Source: Aptenodytes patagonicus
Taxonomy: Eukaryota > Chordata > Aves > Sphenisciformes > Spheniscidae
Assembly: GCF_965638725.1 (NCBI RefSeq)
Contig: NC_134962.1
Span: 503,501 to 567,500 of the forward strand
DNA length: 64,000 nt
Direction of reading: 5' to 3'
Part shown: in pieces, positions 44,964-56,400 of the stretch
Layout: each line of letters opens with the position of its first letter
How positions within the stretch are numbered: the first letter of the stretch is position 1
Notes under the pieces: generated by a model
Told to the model about the DNA's origin: nothing
Database searches by the model: none
The model's input: the letters and a program-made list of their open reading frames with translations, nothing else
Translations under genes and position numbers: made by a program

Positions 44964-47900
44964 TCCTCCCGGGGCTGGAGGTTGGTCCCAGTGACCCGGT
45001 CCATGCCCCAGCACCTGGCACGCTCCGTCCGAGCGTGACCCCCCCCCGTCCCCTCCCTCCCATGGCCTGCTGCTGCTGGATGAGCCGTGCAGAGAGGCAT
45101 GAAGGTGCTGCTGCTCGGTGCTGGGCTCTGTGCAGCCCTGAGAGAGCCGTGCTGTGCTGTGCCATGCCGTGCTGTGCCACAAGATAAGAGCAGCTGGTGC
45201 AGCTTCCCACTGCGGGTGACAGGTACAGGCCAGGTGGCAGCAAGGGGCTGGGGGACCCCGGCATGGGGCTGGCTCTGCCGAGGCAGTGGAGGTGGCTCCC
45301 CAGCTGGGTGCTGTGGAGCGGCCCATGGTGCCCTGGCAGCTCTCCGGGCATTGTTCTGCCTTGGGGAACAATCGCTGGCTCCTGAGGGACGTCCTGTGAC
45401 TGGACACGGTCCACAGTCCTGCACTGCCACAGGCCCCTCAGCCCCGCACCTCCTGGCTAGCCGGTGCCCAGACGGCCCCACACCTTGGGGTGGCAGCCAG
45501 GGACCAGGACTGGCCGGGGGGATGCGGGGCCCCGGTGCTGAGGGCAGGGAGCCAGAGGCTGCGTGGGGGCTCTGCCCGGGTGCCGGGACTGCGGGGCCAT
45601 AGCACTGGGTCCCATGTCCTTGCTGGAACTGCGGCGGGTGCCCGTGCCCCTATCACGTGGTGCTGGAGCTGCCTCTCACCTCCTGCACCCTTCCAGGGGG
45701 CTGGCGGGACCGGCCACCCCAGCCCCTGTGGCCACCCGCTGCCGGGGCTCCGGGCATGGGCATGGATCTGCACCAGCACCATCGCTCCGAGGGACACAGC
45801 CCTTCCCAGGGTCTGGCTGCGCTTCCCACCCACGGCTCTGTGCGTGCCTGGAGCCCCACAGCAATCGCTTGGGCACTGGCTCTCCCGGGGGGGCCCCGAA
45901 GCCACCCCCAGCACCATGCTGAGTGGGGGTATCTGCAAGCGTGCCACAGGCTGCACCAGCAGCAGGGGCTGTCCCGGGAGCTGCTGCCTGTCCCTGGGGC
46001 TGCACCGTGCCAGCGCTGCGTGGGGCTGCAGATGGGTCTGCTGGTGCGGTGTGTCGCAAGGATGGAGGCACCGGAGCGGCTGGGGCTTTCCCTGCCGGCT
46101 CCCTTCCGGGACCGCCTGTCCCTGGGAGAGGCAGGAGGGCTCTGGCGTGCTCGGCCGGGCAGGCTGCCTGCACACACGTGTGGATGTGCATGTGCACGTG
46201 CATGTGAAATGCAAGCCGGCCAGGTGTGGACACGTGTGCGTGCATGTGCATGCGTGTGCAGTTCACGCTCCATGTGCATGTGCCATCTAAACCGTGTGTG
46301 CCCGTGTGTGCCCATCGACAGTCCAGGCTGGCTGGGTGGCACCACGCGCTTGCCAGCAGCCAGCTACGGGGGGGACCCTCTCCTGTTGGTGTGTCCCTGT
46401 GTGCGGGATGGAGGTGACCTGCAGGTGGGATGACCTGTCCCGGGAACACATGGAGTTGTGAGAAGAGGAGCAGTGGGGAGCGCTGGCTCCACTGTGCCAC
46501 GGTGTCCCCGCTCCCTGCAGGGTCTGTCCCTGTCCCTGTCCTTGTCCCTGTGTGGGCTTGTGTCAGCCCTGGGGAACGTCGGTCCCGACAGGCCAGCGGG
46601 CTCCGCGCGGGGCCAGCCAGGACGTGCCACAGCCAGTGGGACCCGCTCTGCCCCTTGGCTCCCCCAGCCCCTCTCCTGCTGCATACCCGGGCTAGGCAGG
46701 AGCATCATCCTGGTGGCACAGCCCCATCCCTGTCCCCGCTTGGTGCCCGCCCTGGGAGGTGCCACATTCCTGGGTGCTCCCTGGGCCAGGCTGCCCTGGT
46801 CGCTATTTCCGCCACGGTGGAGGTCTGGCTGGCAGCTCTGCCCTGCACGGCTGCGCCCATTACCCATGCTGCATGTCCCCTGCCGCATGAGCTGGATACG
46901 GTGGCAAGGCAGGCCAGGGGTCACCGACATGGGTCCCCCGTGGGGCATGGTTTTCTGTTGCGTGCAACCCCAACGTCTGCCTGGAAGCAGCCCCCCCCCC
47001 CCCGAACCCCAGCACCCGCGGGACCAGCTCCTGCGTCCACCGTGGCATCCCCCTGGCTTGGCCACGGCATTACCGCTGGTGCAGGGACAGCAGGGGCTGC
47101 TCTGGAAGACGATGTCAGTCGTTACAGTGATCACCTGGGTGGCTGAGATACCGTGGAGAGATAGTGGGGAAAAATGTAGCCCCAGTGGATTTTGGTGTCA
47201 TGGCCCTGCCCCCCTGCGGGGTGTGGGGTTGGGAGTTTCGGTGCCACCAGGAATGTCCTGAACAGCTCAAGGTTGTGGGAGACATGCCAAGGGCGGCTGC
47301 CAAGCTGTGGGTCTGGGACCACTGCAGTCCCGTGCAGGGATCTCCTTCCCACCGCCCGCCCTGACCCTGCCCCCCCCGACTGCCACCGGCATGGCCCTCC
47401 GGCTTTGCTCCCGCCCCGCTCGGGCTTTGCCACGTTGCCATGTCCCACACCAGGGACACTGCCGGGGTCTCCGTCCTGGGGCTTCAGAAGAGAGGCAGGG
47501 AAAAGCTGCAGTGGGGTGCGGGCAGGTTGCGGTGCCACCCTCCAAACCCCACCCTGCTCCGACTTTCCTGGCCTCTCCCCACAGAGCTCTCCTCGCCCTC
47601 CGCTTCCCGTTGGGACAGTAATTACAGCAGTAATTAGGAAGACAATTATTCCTGCTGAATGAGAACAGCTTAATCTGTTTCTCCCTCCTTTTGGCAGGTT
47701 TCACCCCACGCCCGCCCACGGGTGCCGGCGGGATGCCGGGGACCCACCTGCTGCCCGGCCCAGCGCCAGGAGCCCTGTGCTGCCGTGGGTCCGACCACCG
47801 GCCAGGACCGGGGCAGGCTGCGAGCCGAGGTGGTACCCACGGGCTCAGCCCTGTGTGTGTGACTGTCCTGCCCGGGATGTCCTCTGTCAAACTGGGGATG

Positions 47901-48383
47901 AGAAGGGGAGAAGGGGCACGTCCCTCCCCATGCGCAGCCTTTCCCTGAGGACCTGCATCGCAGGGAGAGCAGGGAGCGCAGCACCATGGTGTGCGATGCC
48001 CCAGACCCTTCCCTGGCTGATGGCTGTGCCAGAGCTGGCGGTTTTCCGTGCCCTGGCACGGCACCACCACACTCACTGGTAGCAGAGAGGCCAGCACCGA
48101 CCTCCCCCTGCCCATCCCCATCACCGGCTCGTCCCCAGGGGGCTGTGGGCAGGTGTCGGCAGTGCCCCCAGCCCAGACTGGGCACACCGCTGCCGCCCAG
48201 CTGGACTCCCCATGGGCTGCACCAGAGCAGCCGTCCTGTCCTACCGGTCCCCCCAGCTCGAGGGCTGCGGCCGGGATGCCGCCGGGGAGGCCGGGCCCTG
48301 CCTGGGTGCGGCTCGTTACCCGCATGGCAGGAATTAGCTGGGCTCGGGCGCCAGCTCCGCTCCCTCCGCCCCACCAGCACACC
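44964..48383. other. Intergenic region between genes B and C
   Basis: No exon with a Cys pattern, signal peptide plus donor, or known motif was found. Contents: a purine-pyrimidine alternating (TGCATG/TGTGCG)n stretch at about 46170-46300, a TCCCTG repeat near 46512-46553, and a short A/T-rich island at 47615-47690 that stands out from its surroundings. Long frames here follow the GC bias. Confidence 0.5.
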
Positions 48384-48389
48384 TTAAAT
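48384..48389 (+). promoter_or_regulatory. TTAAAT box of gene C
   Basis: CTTAAATCC lies 52 bases before the gene C ATG, a variant of the box in front of the other cluster genes. Confidence 0.45.
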
Positions 48390-48435
48390 CCCAGCCCGCC
48401 GCACCCGGGGCCCAGACCCGGCTGCCCAGGGCACC

Positions 48436-49446
48436 ATGGAGCTGCCGCCCAGCTGCCTCCTCCTCCTCCTTGCAGTCCTGCTCCCCCTCGCCGCACTGTC
48501 TGGCCCGGCCCTGCACACAGCTGGAAGAGAGGAGCCAGGGACGGGTGAGTGTGCCTGGGGCACGTCCCGAGGACAGGGATGCTTTGGGTGCCGCTGCTGC
48601 CTGGTGCTCCCCACTGCTCTGCGTGATGCTGGGTGTCTGCGGGGGCACAGGGCTGTGGGCGATCGGGGTCTGGCCCTGGGGCACTGGGGGGCTGCTCAGC
48701 CCCCAGCTCTGCGGCTCTCCCCAGCGTCCCAGCCGCTGTGTCCCACAGCAAAGGCTGGGTACTGCTACCACATCCCAGAGGTGGAGGACCTGCTGGACGA
48801 GGACTGCGGCACCTGCCGCAGGGACGTCTCATGCTCCCGCTGCACCAGCGATGCCAGCTGTCCCGGTGCCACCAAGTGCTGCCCCAGCAAGTGTGGCTAC
48901 ACGTGCCAGGAGCCGGTGCTGGGTGAGGGCTCGGTGCTGTGGCGGTGGGGCTCTGGAACGGCAGTGTGGTGAGCGCAGGGGAGGGCAACAGGAGGGGTGA
49001 GCCAAGGCAACCGGGAAGGGGGTTCTCTGGGGTGACCCTGAGCTCTTGCCGCATCCTGCAGACCCGGGGGGGCACCACGCTGTGCAGTGGGGGAGCACCT
49101 GGGCTGCTGGCGCGTGGGGCAAGCGGGCGCAGAGCTGGCTGCCAGCGGGAAGGGTTCGGCAGCGAGAGGGGACCAGAGCTGTGCAGACTTCTCTGAGGGC
49201 CCCGGGAGCACCAAGCCCCACGGTGTCCCCATCCCATTGCCGGCTCAGCCCATTCCCCTTGGACTGCCAGATTTCTGCTACCTGCCCTCCGTCTGCGGGA
49301 GCTGCAAGGCACTCTTCCGCCGCTTCTTCTTCAACGCCTCCAGCCAGCAGTGTGAGGAGTTCATCTACGGCGGCTGCGGTGGCAACAGGAACAACTTCGA
49401 GACGGAGGGCGAGTGCTTCCAGGCCTGCTCCCATATCGGTAACTAG
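48436..49446 (+). CDS. Gene C: WAP + Kunitz inhibitor, EPPIN / ovocalyxin-25-like
   Basis: Three exons, 48436-48544, 48749-48922 and 49271-49446, all phase 1, give 152 residues. Exon 1 is a signal peptide. Exon 2 is a WAP domain ([13 protein letters not shown], then [17 protein letters not shown]) with ten Cys instead of eight. Exon 3 is a Kunitz domain: [34 protein letters not shown], with seven Cys, the extra one just before the inhibitory loop (SVCGSCKA). Lys in the P1 position predicts trypsin-like targets. WAP followed by Kunitz is the plan of mammalian EPPIN and WFDC6 at this locus and, from memory, of the chicken eggshell protein ovocalyxin-25. Orthology to one or the other is not settled here. 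A weak AATACA lies near 49846. Confidence 0.85.
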
Positions 49447-50367
49447 CTGTGTGCCGTGTGCCGCGTGCCGTGTGCTGTGGCCAGCAGCTGCTCCTGCCCC
49501 TGGCGATGCCCAGCCCAGCCCCGCTCCTGACCCCCAGTCTCTCAGTTCCAGGTGCCTGATAGCGCCGGCCCGGGGAGCACGGTGGCCTCTGCACGGCCCC
49601 TGCCCGGGGGAAGCTGCTGCCAGTGGCCACGTCCCCGGCCACGTCCCTGCAGGGAGCCATTCCCCGCAGGGCTGGCGGTGACCGGTGCTGCTTCCCGGGG
49701 CGGCCATGCTGGGGGCTGTGGCTCACCCGGGGATGCTCACCAGCCCGAGGGCAGGGTTGTGCACCCACAGCAGCACGGCTGCCCCCTCCTGTGTCGTGGT
49801 GCCCGACCGCAGGAGCCCGGCCCTCCCCTGGGGCTGTGACACTTCAATACAAGGACGGGTCCTTGGATGAGCACGTCTGGGTCTTGTCCTTCCTGCCTGT
49901 GCGGGCAGGAGCAGGCAGTGCCCATCCCTCTGGGCCGCCCCCCCTTGCTGGGACCGGGCGGTGGGTGCCTTCAGAGCACTACATGGCGGCCCCAGAGCTC
50001 ACCCTGGCCACTGGATGGGCTCCCAGCCCCGGCTCTGCTCTCAAGCTGCTGACGTGACCTGGCTGGGAGCTAAAGCGACCCAATGGAGGAGACATGGCCC
50101 CTGCCTCAATGGATGCCCGGGGCGGTGCCCATCCTGCAGCCTGCCCCAGACCCAAGGCTGTGCCTGCACTGCATCGCTGGCCCCATGGTGCTGACTCTGG
50201 CGTGGGCTGAGCCCCCTGGCCCCAGCCCGGTGGGACCATCCCTTCCCCTGCGAGGCCCTGGCGATGCTGGGGCTGCTCTGGGAGCACAAGGGGCCGTCCC
50301 AGGGCCTGGTGGGGCCAGCCCAGTGCTGCCGAGACTTGGGGGCAGATGAAGGTGGCCACGCATGCAC

Positions 50368-50373
50368 TTTATT
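50368..50373 (-). terminator. Gene D poly(A) signal
   Basis: AATAAA on minus, about 100 bases after the proposed gene D stop at 50472. Confidence 0.7.
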
Positions 50374-50471
50374 GCTGGAGGTGGTGGGAGGGGACAGGCC
50401 AGCTGGGGCCCATGACCGCCCCGTGTCCCCTAACGAAGGTGTCTTCCTGCCATGGAGCTGCTGCTCTCCTG

Positions 50472-53400
50472 TCATGCAGTGTCTGAAAAGGAGGATGTGC
50501 TTTTAGGGAGCCCTGAGGTTGCGGGGGAGAGGGACTGGCGGCCATGGTTGCAGCTGAGCACAGCCGGCTCTGGTGAGAGCTTCCTCCCACTCTGCGTCCC
50601 TTCGGGTCCCCGTGCCCCGAAGGCATGTCTCTGCTGGGAGCAAAGCAATGGTGCAGCAGCAGGAGCCGTCCCTGCGGTGATGCCGAGCCGGGAGCATGCT
50701 GAGGGCTGTGCCCTTCATGCAGGTCTGGCTGGCACCCCGCATGCCCCGGTGCCAGCCCTGGTGCCAGCCCCAGCTTGGCAGCCCTGAGCCCCCTTACCAC
50801 CAGGCACCCGTGTGCAGACGTGGCCGCAGCCATTGCTGCAGCACTTGTGGCCCCAGGGACACTCCTCGTCGAGGCTGCACAGGTCCAGGCACGTCCCACG
50901 GCCCCTGGGGACGGGGCACGCTCCCTCTCTGCCTGCAAGGCAGAGCACCCCACCATGGGGCACCCGGCTGGGGGGCACCCCATGGCTCCTGGGGCAATGC
51001 CTGGGTCCTGTCTGGCTGAGCTGCATCTCACCTCCGGGGATGTCCATGCAGACGCGGCCACAGCTGCTGCGGGTGCACCTCTGTCCCCAGGGACACTGTG
51101 AGTCAGCCTCGCACTCCTCCGTGCACTGCTTGGCTCTGTGCTGTGGCACGACCGCAGCATCACGCTCTGCGGGCAGGAGAGGACAGTCACGTGGCGGCTC
51201 TGAGCTGAGGCCATGTGTGCTCATCACTTGCACGGAAAGAGGGGGAGGCATGGAAAGAAGGACGGGGGCAGATTGTGTCCCTGGAGCGGGGAGGATGCGG
51301 GATCCTGTGGGCACAGCCACCTCGGCAGCCCCCGGTACAGGGCTCCAGCGTGGTGACAGTGCGGAGTCCTCACTGGGGAGGGAGGGCCAGGATGCCCCTG
51401 CGAGGACGGTGTCGGGGAGACCCCAGGCTCCATCCCTGCTGGGCTGAGCTGGGTGGGGGGACCCATGCCCTGGTGCAAGTGGCTGACCTTGCAGAGAGGC
51501 TGGCATGCAGACGTGGCCGCAGCCGTTGCTGCAGCACTTGTGGCCCCAGGGACACTCCTCGTCGAAGCTGCACAGGTCCAGGCACGTCCCCCCCTCCCTG
51601 GGGATGGGGCACACTCCCACTCTGCCTGCAAGGCAAACACCCGGCTGGGGGCACCCGGCTGGGGGCATCCCACCGTGGGGCACCCCGGGGCAGCCCCACA
51701 CGGCTCCTGGGGGGCCTGGCTGGCTCTCACCTCCAGGAATGTCCATGCAGATGTGGCTGCAGCCGATGCTGGTGCACCTCTGCCCCTGGGGACACTGAGA
51801 GTCGGCCTCACACTCCTCCATGCACTGGCCACTGGCCCTGTCCTGGCTCTCTGCAGGGGCACAGTGACCCGCTGTTGCCCAGCTGCTGTGGGGGGCTGGT
51901 GGCCGGCTTTCCCCTGGGCAGGCTGCTCCTGCTACCTCTGGGCACGGCCATGCACTCCCAGCTGCAGCCGGTGTTGCAGCACTTCTCCTCTCGACGGCAG
52001 ACGCTGTCATCCAGGCACCGGCTCCCATGCCTGCGCCGGGGGTCCCAGCACGGCTCTGCCCGAGGGCACTCCCCAGGGTGCTCTGCAGGAGGAGGGGAGC
52101 CGGGCAAGGGCGCGGGGTCCCTGCGCGTCCCAGCCCCACTTGCATGCTGCTGCCCCATGCCGGTGGCCGGGCTGCCAGCACTCACCTCTGGCAGGGCGGG
52201 CGCAGCGCATGGCGCAGCCAGAGAAGCAGCACTTCTCCTGCCGAGGACAGTCCCTGTCATGGGTGCAGGAGTCCTCCTCCACGCACGGCTCCGGCGTCTG
52301 CCGCGGCCTCACCTTCGGGCACTCGCCGGGTTTGTCTGAGAGGGGCGGGAAGGGGCAGCAGGGGCAGGGGCAAGCAACCCCCTGGACTGTGGGCACCTGC
52401 CTTCCCGGAGCCCCGGGTCACCCTGACGGCTGCACCCCAGGGGGTCTGAGCACCTGCCCTGCGGCAGCACCTCCTCACATCCTGCCCTGCAGGAGGTTTG
52501 CCAGCGTGCTCGGTGGCGTGCGGCACTGCCATCCCGGTGACTGTCTCCTCACCTCGTTCAGGGGCCGAGCACACATGGCCACATCTGCTGCTGCAGCACT
52601 TCTCAGTCCCCGGGCACTGCCAGTCCCCAGCGCAGGTGGTGCCGCATGGGGCTGCGGTGGTCGGCGCCTCCTCGGCCAAGGGGCAGATGCCTGGTTTCTC
52701 TGGGGGGCAGGAGGCAGTGGGGCTGGGGATGCAGGGGGCAACGGCGGGTCTCCCCCACCCAGACCTGCAGCCCCTGGTGCTGAGTGGGGGACCCCTGCCT
52801 GCTGCTTCCCTGCCCTGCCCAGTGTGAGGCCAAGCAGCTCGCACCTCGGGATGGGGGCAGGCAGGCGTAGTCGCAGCCGTGCAGGCAGCACTTCTCCTCG
52901 CCGGGGCACTCGGCGTCGTGCCGGCACCAGGCTCTGCATTCGTAACTGGGGAACAGCCCGGCGTGGGCCGGGCAGAAGCCGGCCTTCCCTGCAGGGCACG
53001 GCGCGGGGTAGCTGTGGTGCCCTTGGGATGGCTGCACGGACTTACACTGCAGCCTGGCCACCCCCGTGGGGCACGCAGCCCCCTTGGCACCACAGCCCCC
53101 TTGGCACCGCGGCCCCCTCAGCACCGTGGCCCTGGGTGCACCAGGCACCGCAGCACGGCTCTGCCCTGTGGCAACGTTGCGGCATCTCCTCCCGTGGGAA
53201 CCACGGGGCTGGCACCAGACCCCTCTGCCAAGGGGCATGGGGGCTGTGGAGGGGAGCCGCCCTTGCCCCTGTGGCTCGCCGGATTGAGCTGCTCCCCATG
53301 TCCCACCTTGGCGCTCAGCGTTGCACAACCCCGCGCACTGGCCGCCGCAGCACATCTCCCCGGCGCCACAGTCTCTGTCACTCCAGCACCTTGTCCCCTC

Positions 53401-56400
53401 CCGCCAGGCTGGCGCGGCCGTGGGGACCCCTGCGAGGCAGACGACTCGTGGCTGCACGTAGGGCCGGGGATGCCAGCAGGGACCGGGACACATCCATCCC
53501 CTCCATCAGTCCTGGGCTCCCACCCAGCCCCGCTCCGTGCCCTCCTGGCACTGGGACAGCAGCTGAGGAGGCAGCGTGGCACCACCCAGCTCCTGCCCCG
53601 GCCACAGCACTCACCTGCTGCCTCAGCACGGCACTCTGGCCTGCACCAGTGCTGGCAGCACGTCTCCAGGCGTGGGCAGTCCCCATCCCCGCGGCAGCTC
53701 TTTCCCCGATGTCGTTCTACAACGCAGGCAGCAGCGGGGCTGGGGTAGCGTCTGCCCTGCACATGCCGAGGGGTCCCAACCGCAGCGCGGGGCAGCTTGG
53801 CACTGGGGACCCCGAGTTGGCTGGGGTGCAGGGCCCCGGGGGTCCCAGCCCGGGTGGGTCCCCACAGCCCTTCCCTTCTGCTTCACCGGGGTCCCCATCC
53901 CCTTGGCTCCTGGCACTGCTCGGAGGCACAGCCGCAGGGACCAGGGCAAGCACAGCTGTCGGAGCTCCGGGGCGGCTCCCTTCCCCCTCACCTCGTCCGT
54001 CTGCATGGCACTCCCGGCTGCACCGTTGGTGACAGCACACCTCGGATGTGGGACAGTCTTGGTCCTGGTGGCACCTCTGCTGGTGGTGCGGCTGTGGGGT
54101 GGCTGGGGCAGGGCTGGTGTCCTCTGCGCCGTGGAGCAGAGGTGCTGGCAGGGAGGCGGTGAGAATGGGATAGTGGCCTCGCCAGAGGGTGGCCTCACTG
54201 TCCCCTCCCCACACCAGCACCCACCTGGGAGCTGCGTGGTAGGTCCCCACCCCGGCCCCTCTCTGCCTGTCATGGGTAACGCCCCAGTGGCACCGCAGCC
54301 CCAAACACCGTGTCCCCCTGTGCACGTGTCTGGGCAATGCTGGTGCATGGCTGAAGCCACAGCCCTGCTGGCAGCATTTGCCTCCCATGCCACCACGTTG
54401 GCAGGAGGCCCTGGCATGGGGAGGGTGCGGGGCGGGGGCGGCACTGGCCCCTGGCACAGCCAGGCTCACCATGCAGTGGGGCCAGGCAGGCGAACCCGCA
54501 GGCGAGGGGGCAGCACTTGGCGCTGCCGGGGCAGTCGGTGTCCTGGGCGCAGGGGTCCTGGCACGGCGGGTCAGTGCCCAGCGGGGGGCTGGCGGGGCAG
54601 GCGCCGGGTTTCACTGGGGACAGCAGCGAGAGGTCGGGGACAGGCAGCAGCTCTCCTGCCAGCCCCACCAGCCCTGACAGAGCCCACCCCAGCGAGCACA
54701 GGGCGAGGGGGCCCCCGTTGTGCCACAGCTCTGTGCCTCGGGGCGGCTGCAGCCCCACGGCATCACCCTTGGTCCCCAAGCCACAGCCCTGCCCACGCTG
54801 CCCGTCCCATCCTGTCTCACCAGCCGGGGCTGCCGGCAGGCACTGGCGGCCACAGCTGCTGTTGCAGCATTTCTGCGCGTCGGGGCAGTCGCTGTCGCCT
54901 TGGCACTGCTCCCGGCACGGCCCCGCCGGCCCTGGCTGCGCTGCAGGGCACTCCCCGGGTTTGGGTTGGCCTGGTGGAGCACAGCAGGCGTGAGGCTTCA
55001 GCATCCCCAACTGGCTGCCCTGCCCGCCCCGGGACTCCCCAGCCCCTCGCTGTGATCCACACACGCCCAGCGCCCAGCAGCCGCATCCCAGCGTTGGGTT
55101 TCCCTGGCAGCTGCCAGGAGCTGCTGGTGTAGGGGAAGCGGCGTGCGGCCGCCCCAGGGGCCCATGGCGGGGAGGTGGCAGAAGTCTACAGCATGGAGGG
55201 GCCCCGTGGCCACCCCGCAGTGAGCCGGGGCTCTCCCACTGCCACGCTCCCAGCCGGCCCCTGTGGAAGCCTTACTCTGCACCGGCTCCAGGCAGGCAGG
55301 GCCGCAGCCCAGCGGGCAGCACTTCTGCGCTCCCAGGCAGTCCTTGTCCTCCAGGCAGGGGAAGGAGCAGGGGTAAAAGAGCCCCTCGGGGGCTGCCGCC
55401 GGGCAGGCGCCGGGTTTCTCTGCAATGCCGAGTAGCATGGGGCTGAGAGGTGAGGCTGCACCAGTGGTGTCCCAGGGCAGTGCTGGGAAACCTGACCCTG
55501 CCGGACCTGTCTGCCTGCCCCTGCCAGACCCCTCTGCCTGACCCTGGCTGGACCCCACCATGTGCCCTGTCCCGGACCCCTCCACATGCCCTATGCCAGC
55601 CTTGGGAGCCGTGGGCAGAAGGCTGCCAGTGGCACGGAGAGAGCTGCTCTGTGGCAATGGGGATGGCACAAGGGTGGGGACAGGGACAGGGAGGAAGGGT
55701 GTTGGCTGTCCCACGACAGAGGTGGTGCTGGTGGCCATGCCACGGTGCCGTACCTTCTGCTGGGGGGGTACAGCGGAGCCGGCACTCCCGGGGGCAGCAC
55801 TTGTGCCAGCCGGGGCAGCTGGAGTCGTTGGCACAGAGGGGGGGCTCCAGGCGCAGGCAGCGCGTGAAGTCCCGTGGGCACCTCCCTGGCTTCTGGGGCT
55901 CCCCTGTGGTAGGATGGCGGCGTCAGGGCAGCGCCAGGCGGCAGAGCTCCTCACCCTCCGACCCCTGGGGAGCGGGGCGTGGGTCGCCCCTGCGGGGGAC
56001 AGGGGACCGAAGCGGGGAGCGCAGCCTGGTGGGGCAGGGTCCTGGCAGGAGCTCAGCCTCTTGGGGCCCCAGGCCAGGGGCCTGGCTCACACTGACTCTC
56101 CCTCGCTGGCACAGCAGTGCCCGGCCGATGGCAATGCCCAGAGTCGCCAGGCAGAGCCCGGGGTGCGGGCAGCCCTGCTGCTGTGGCAGGTGAGGGACTG
56201 GTTGGAGCGGGGCTGGAGACTCCCCTGCAGCACGGCCCCGGGACTGCTGTACCCCCACACCGAGACCTGCACAGCACAGCATGGCATGGCATGGGGCTAT
56301 GTGTGCCCTCGCAAGGCAGTGAGTGCCACAAGGAGTATTGCTGGCCTTGCCAGGGAGAAGCCAGAACCGAGCCAGCACTGGCTGGTGGTCAGGATCTATC

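Noticed and set aside
45438-46345. Cys/Thr-rich minus frame (repeated Cys-Thr)
   Set aside because: Arises from a TGCATG/TGTGCA alternating repeat.
46438-46640. Signal-peptide-like Leu/Ser repeat frame
   Set aside because: The Leu-Ser run comes from a TCCCTG simple repeat; no donor or downstream Cys exon.
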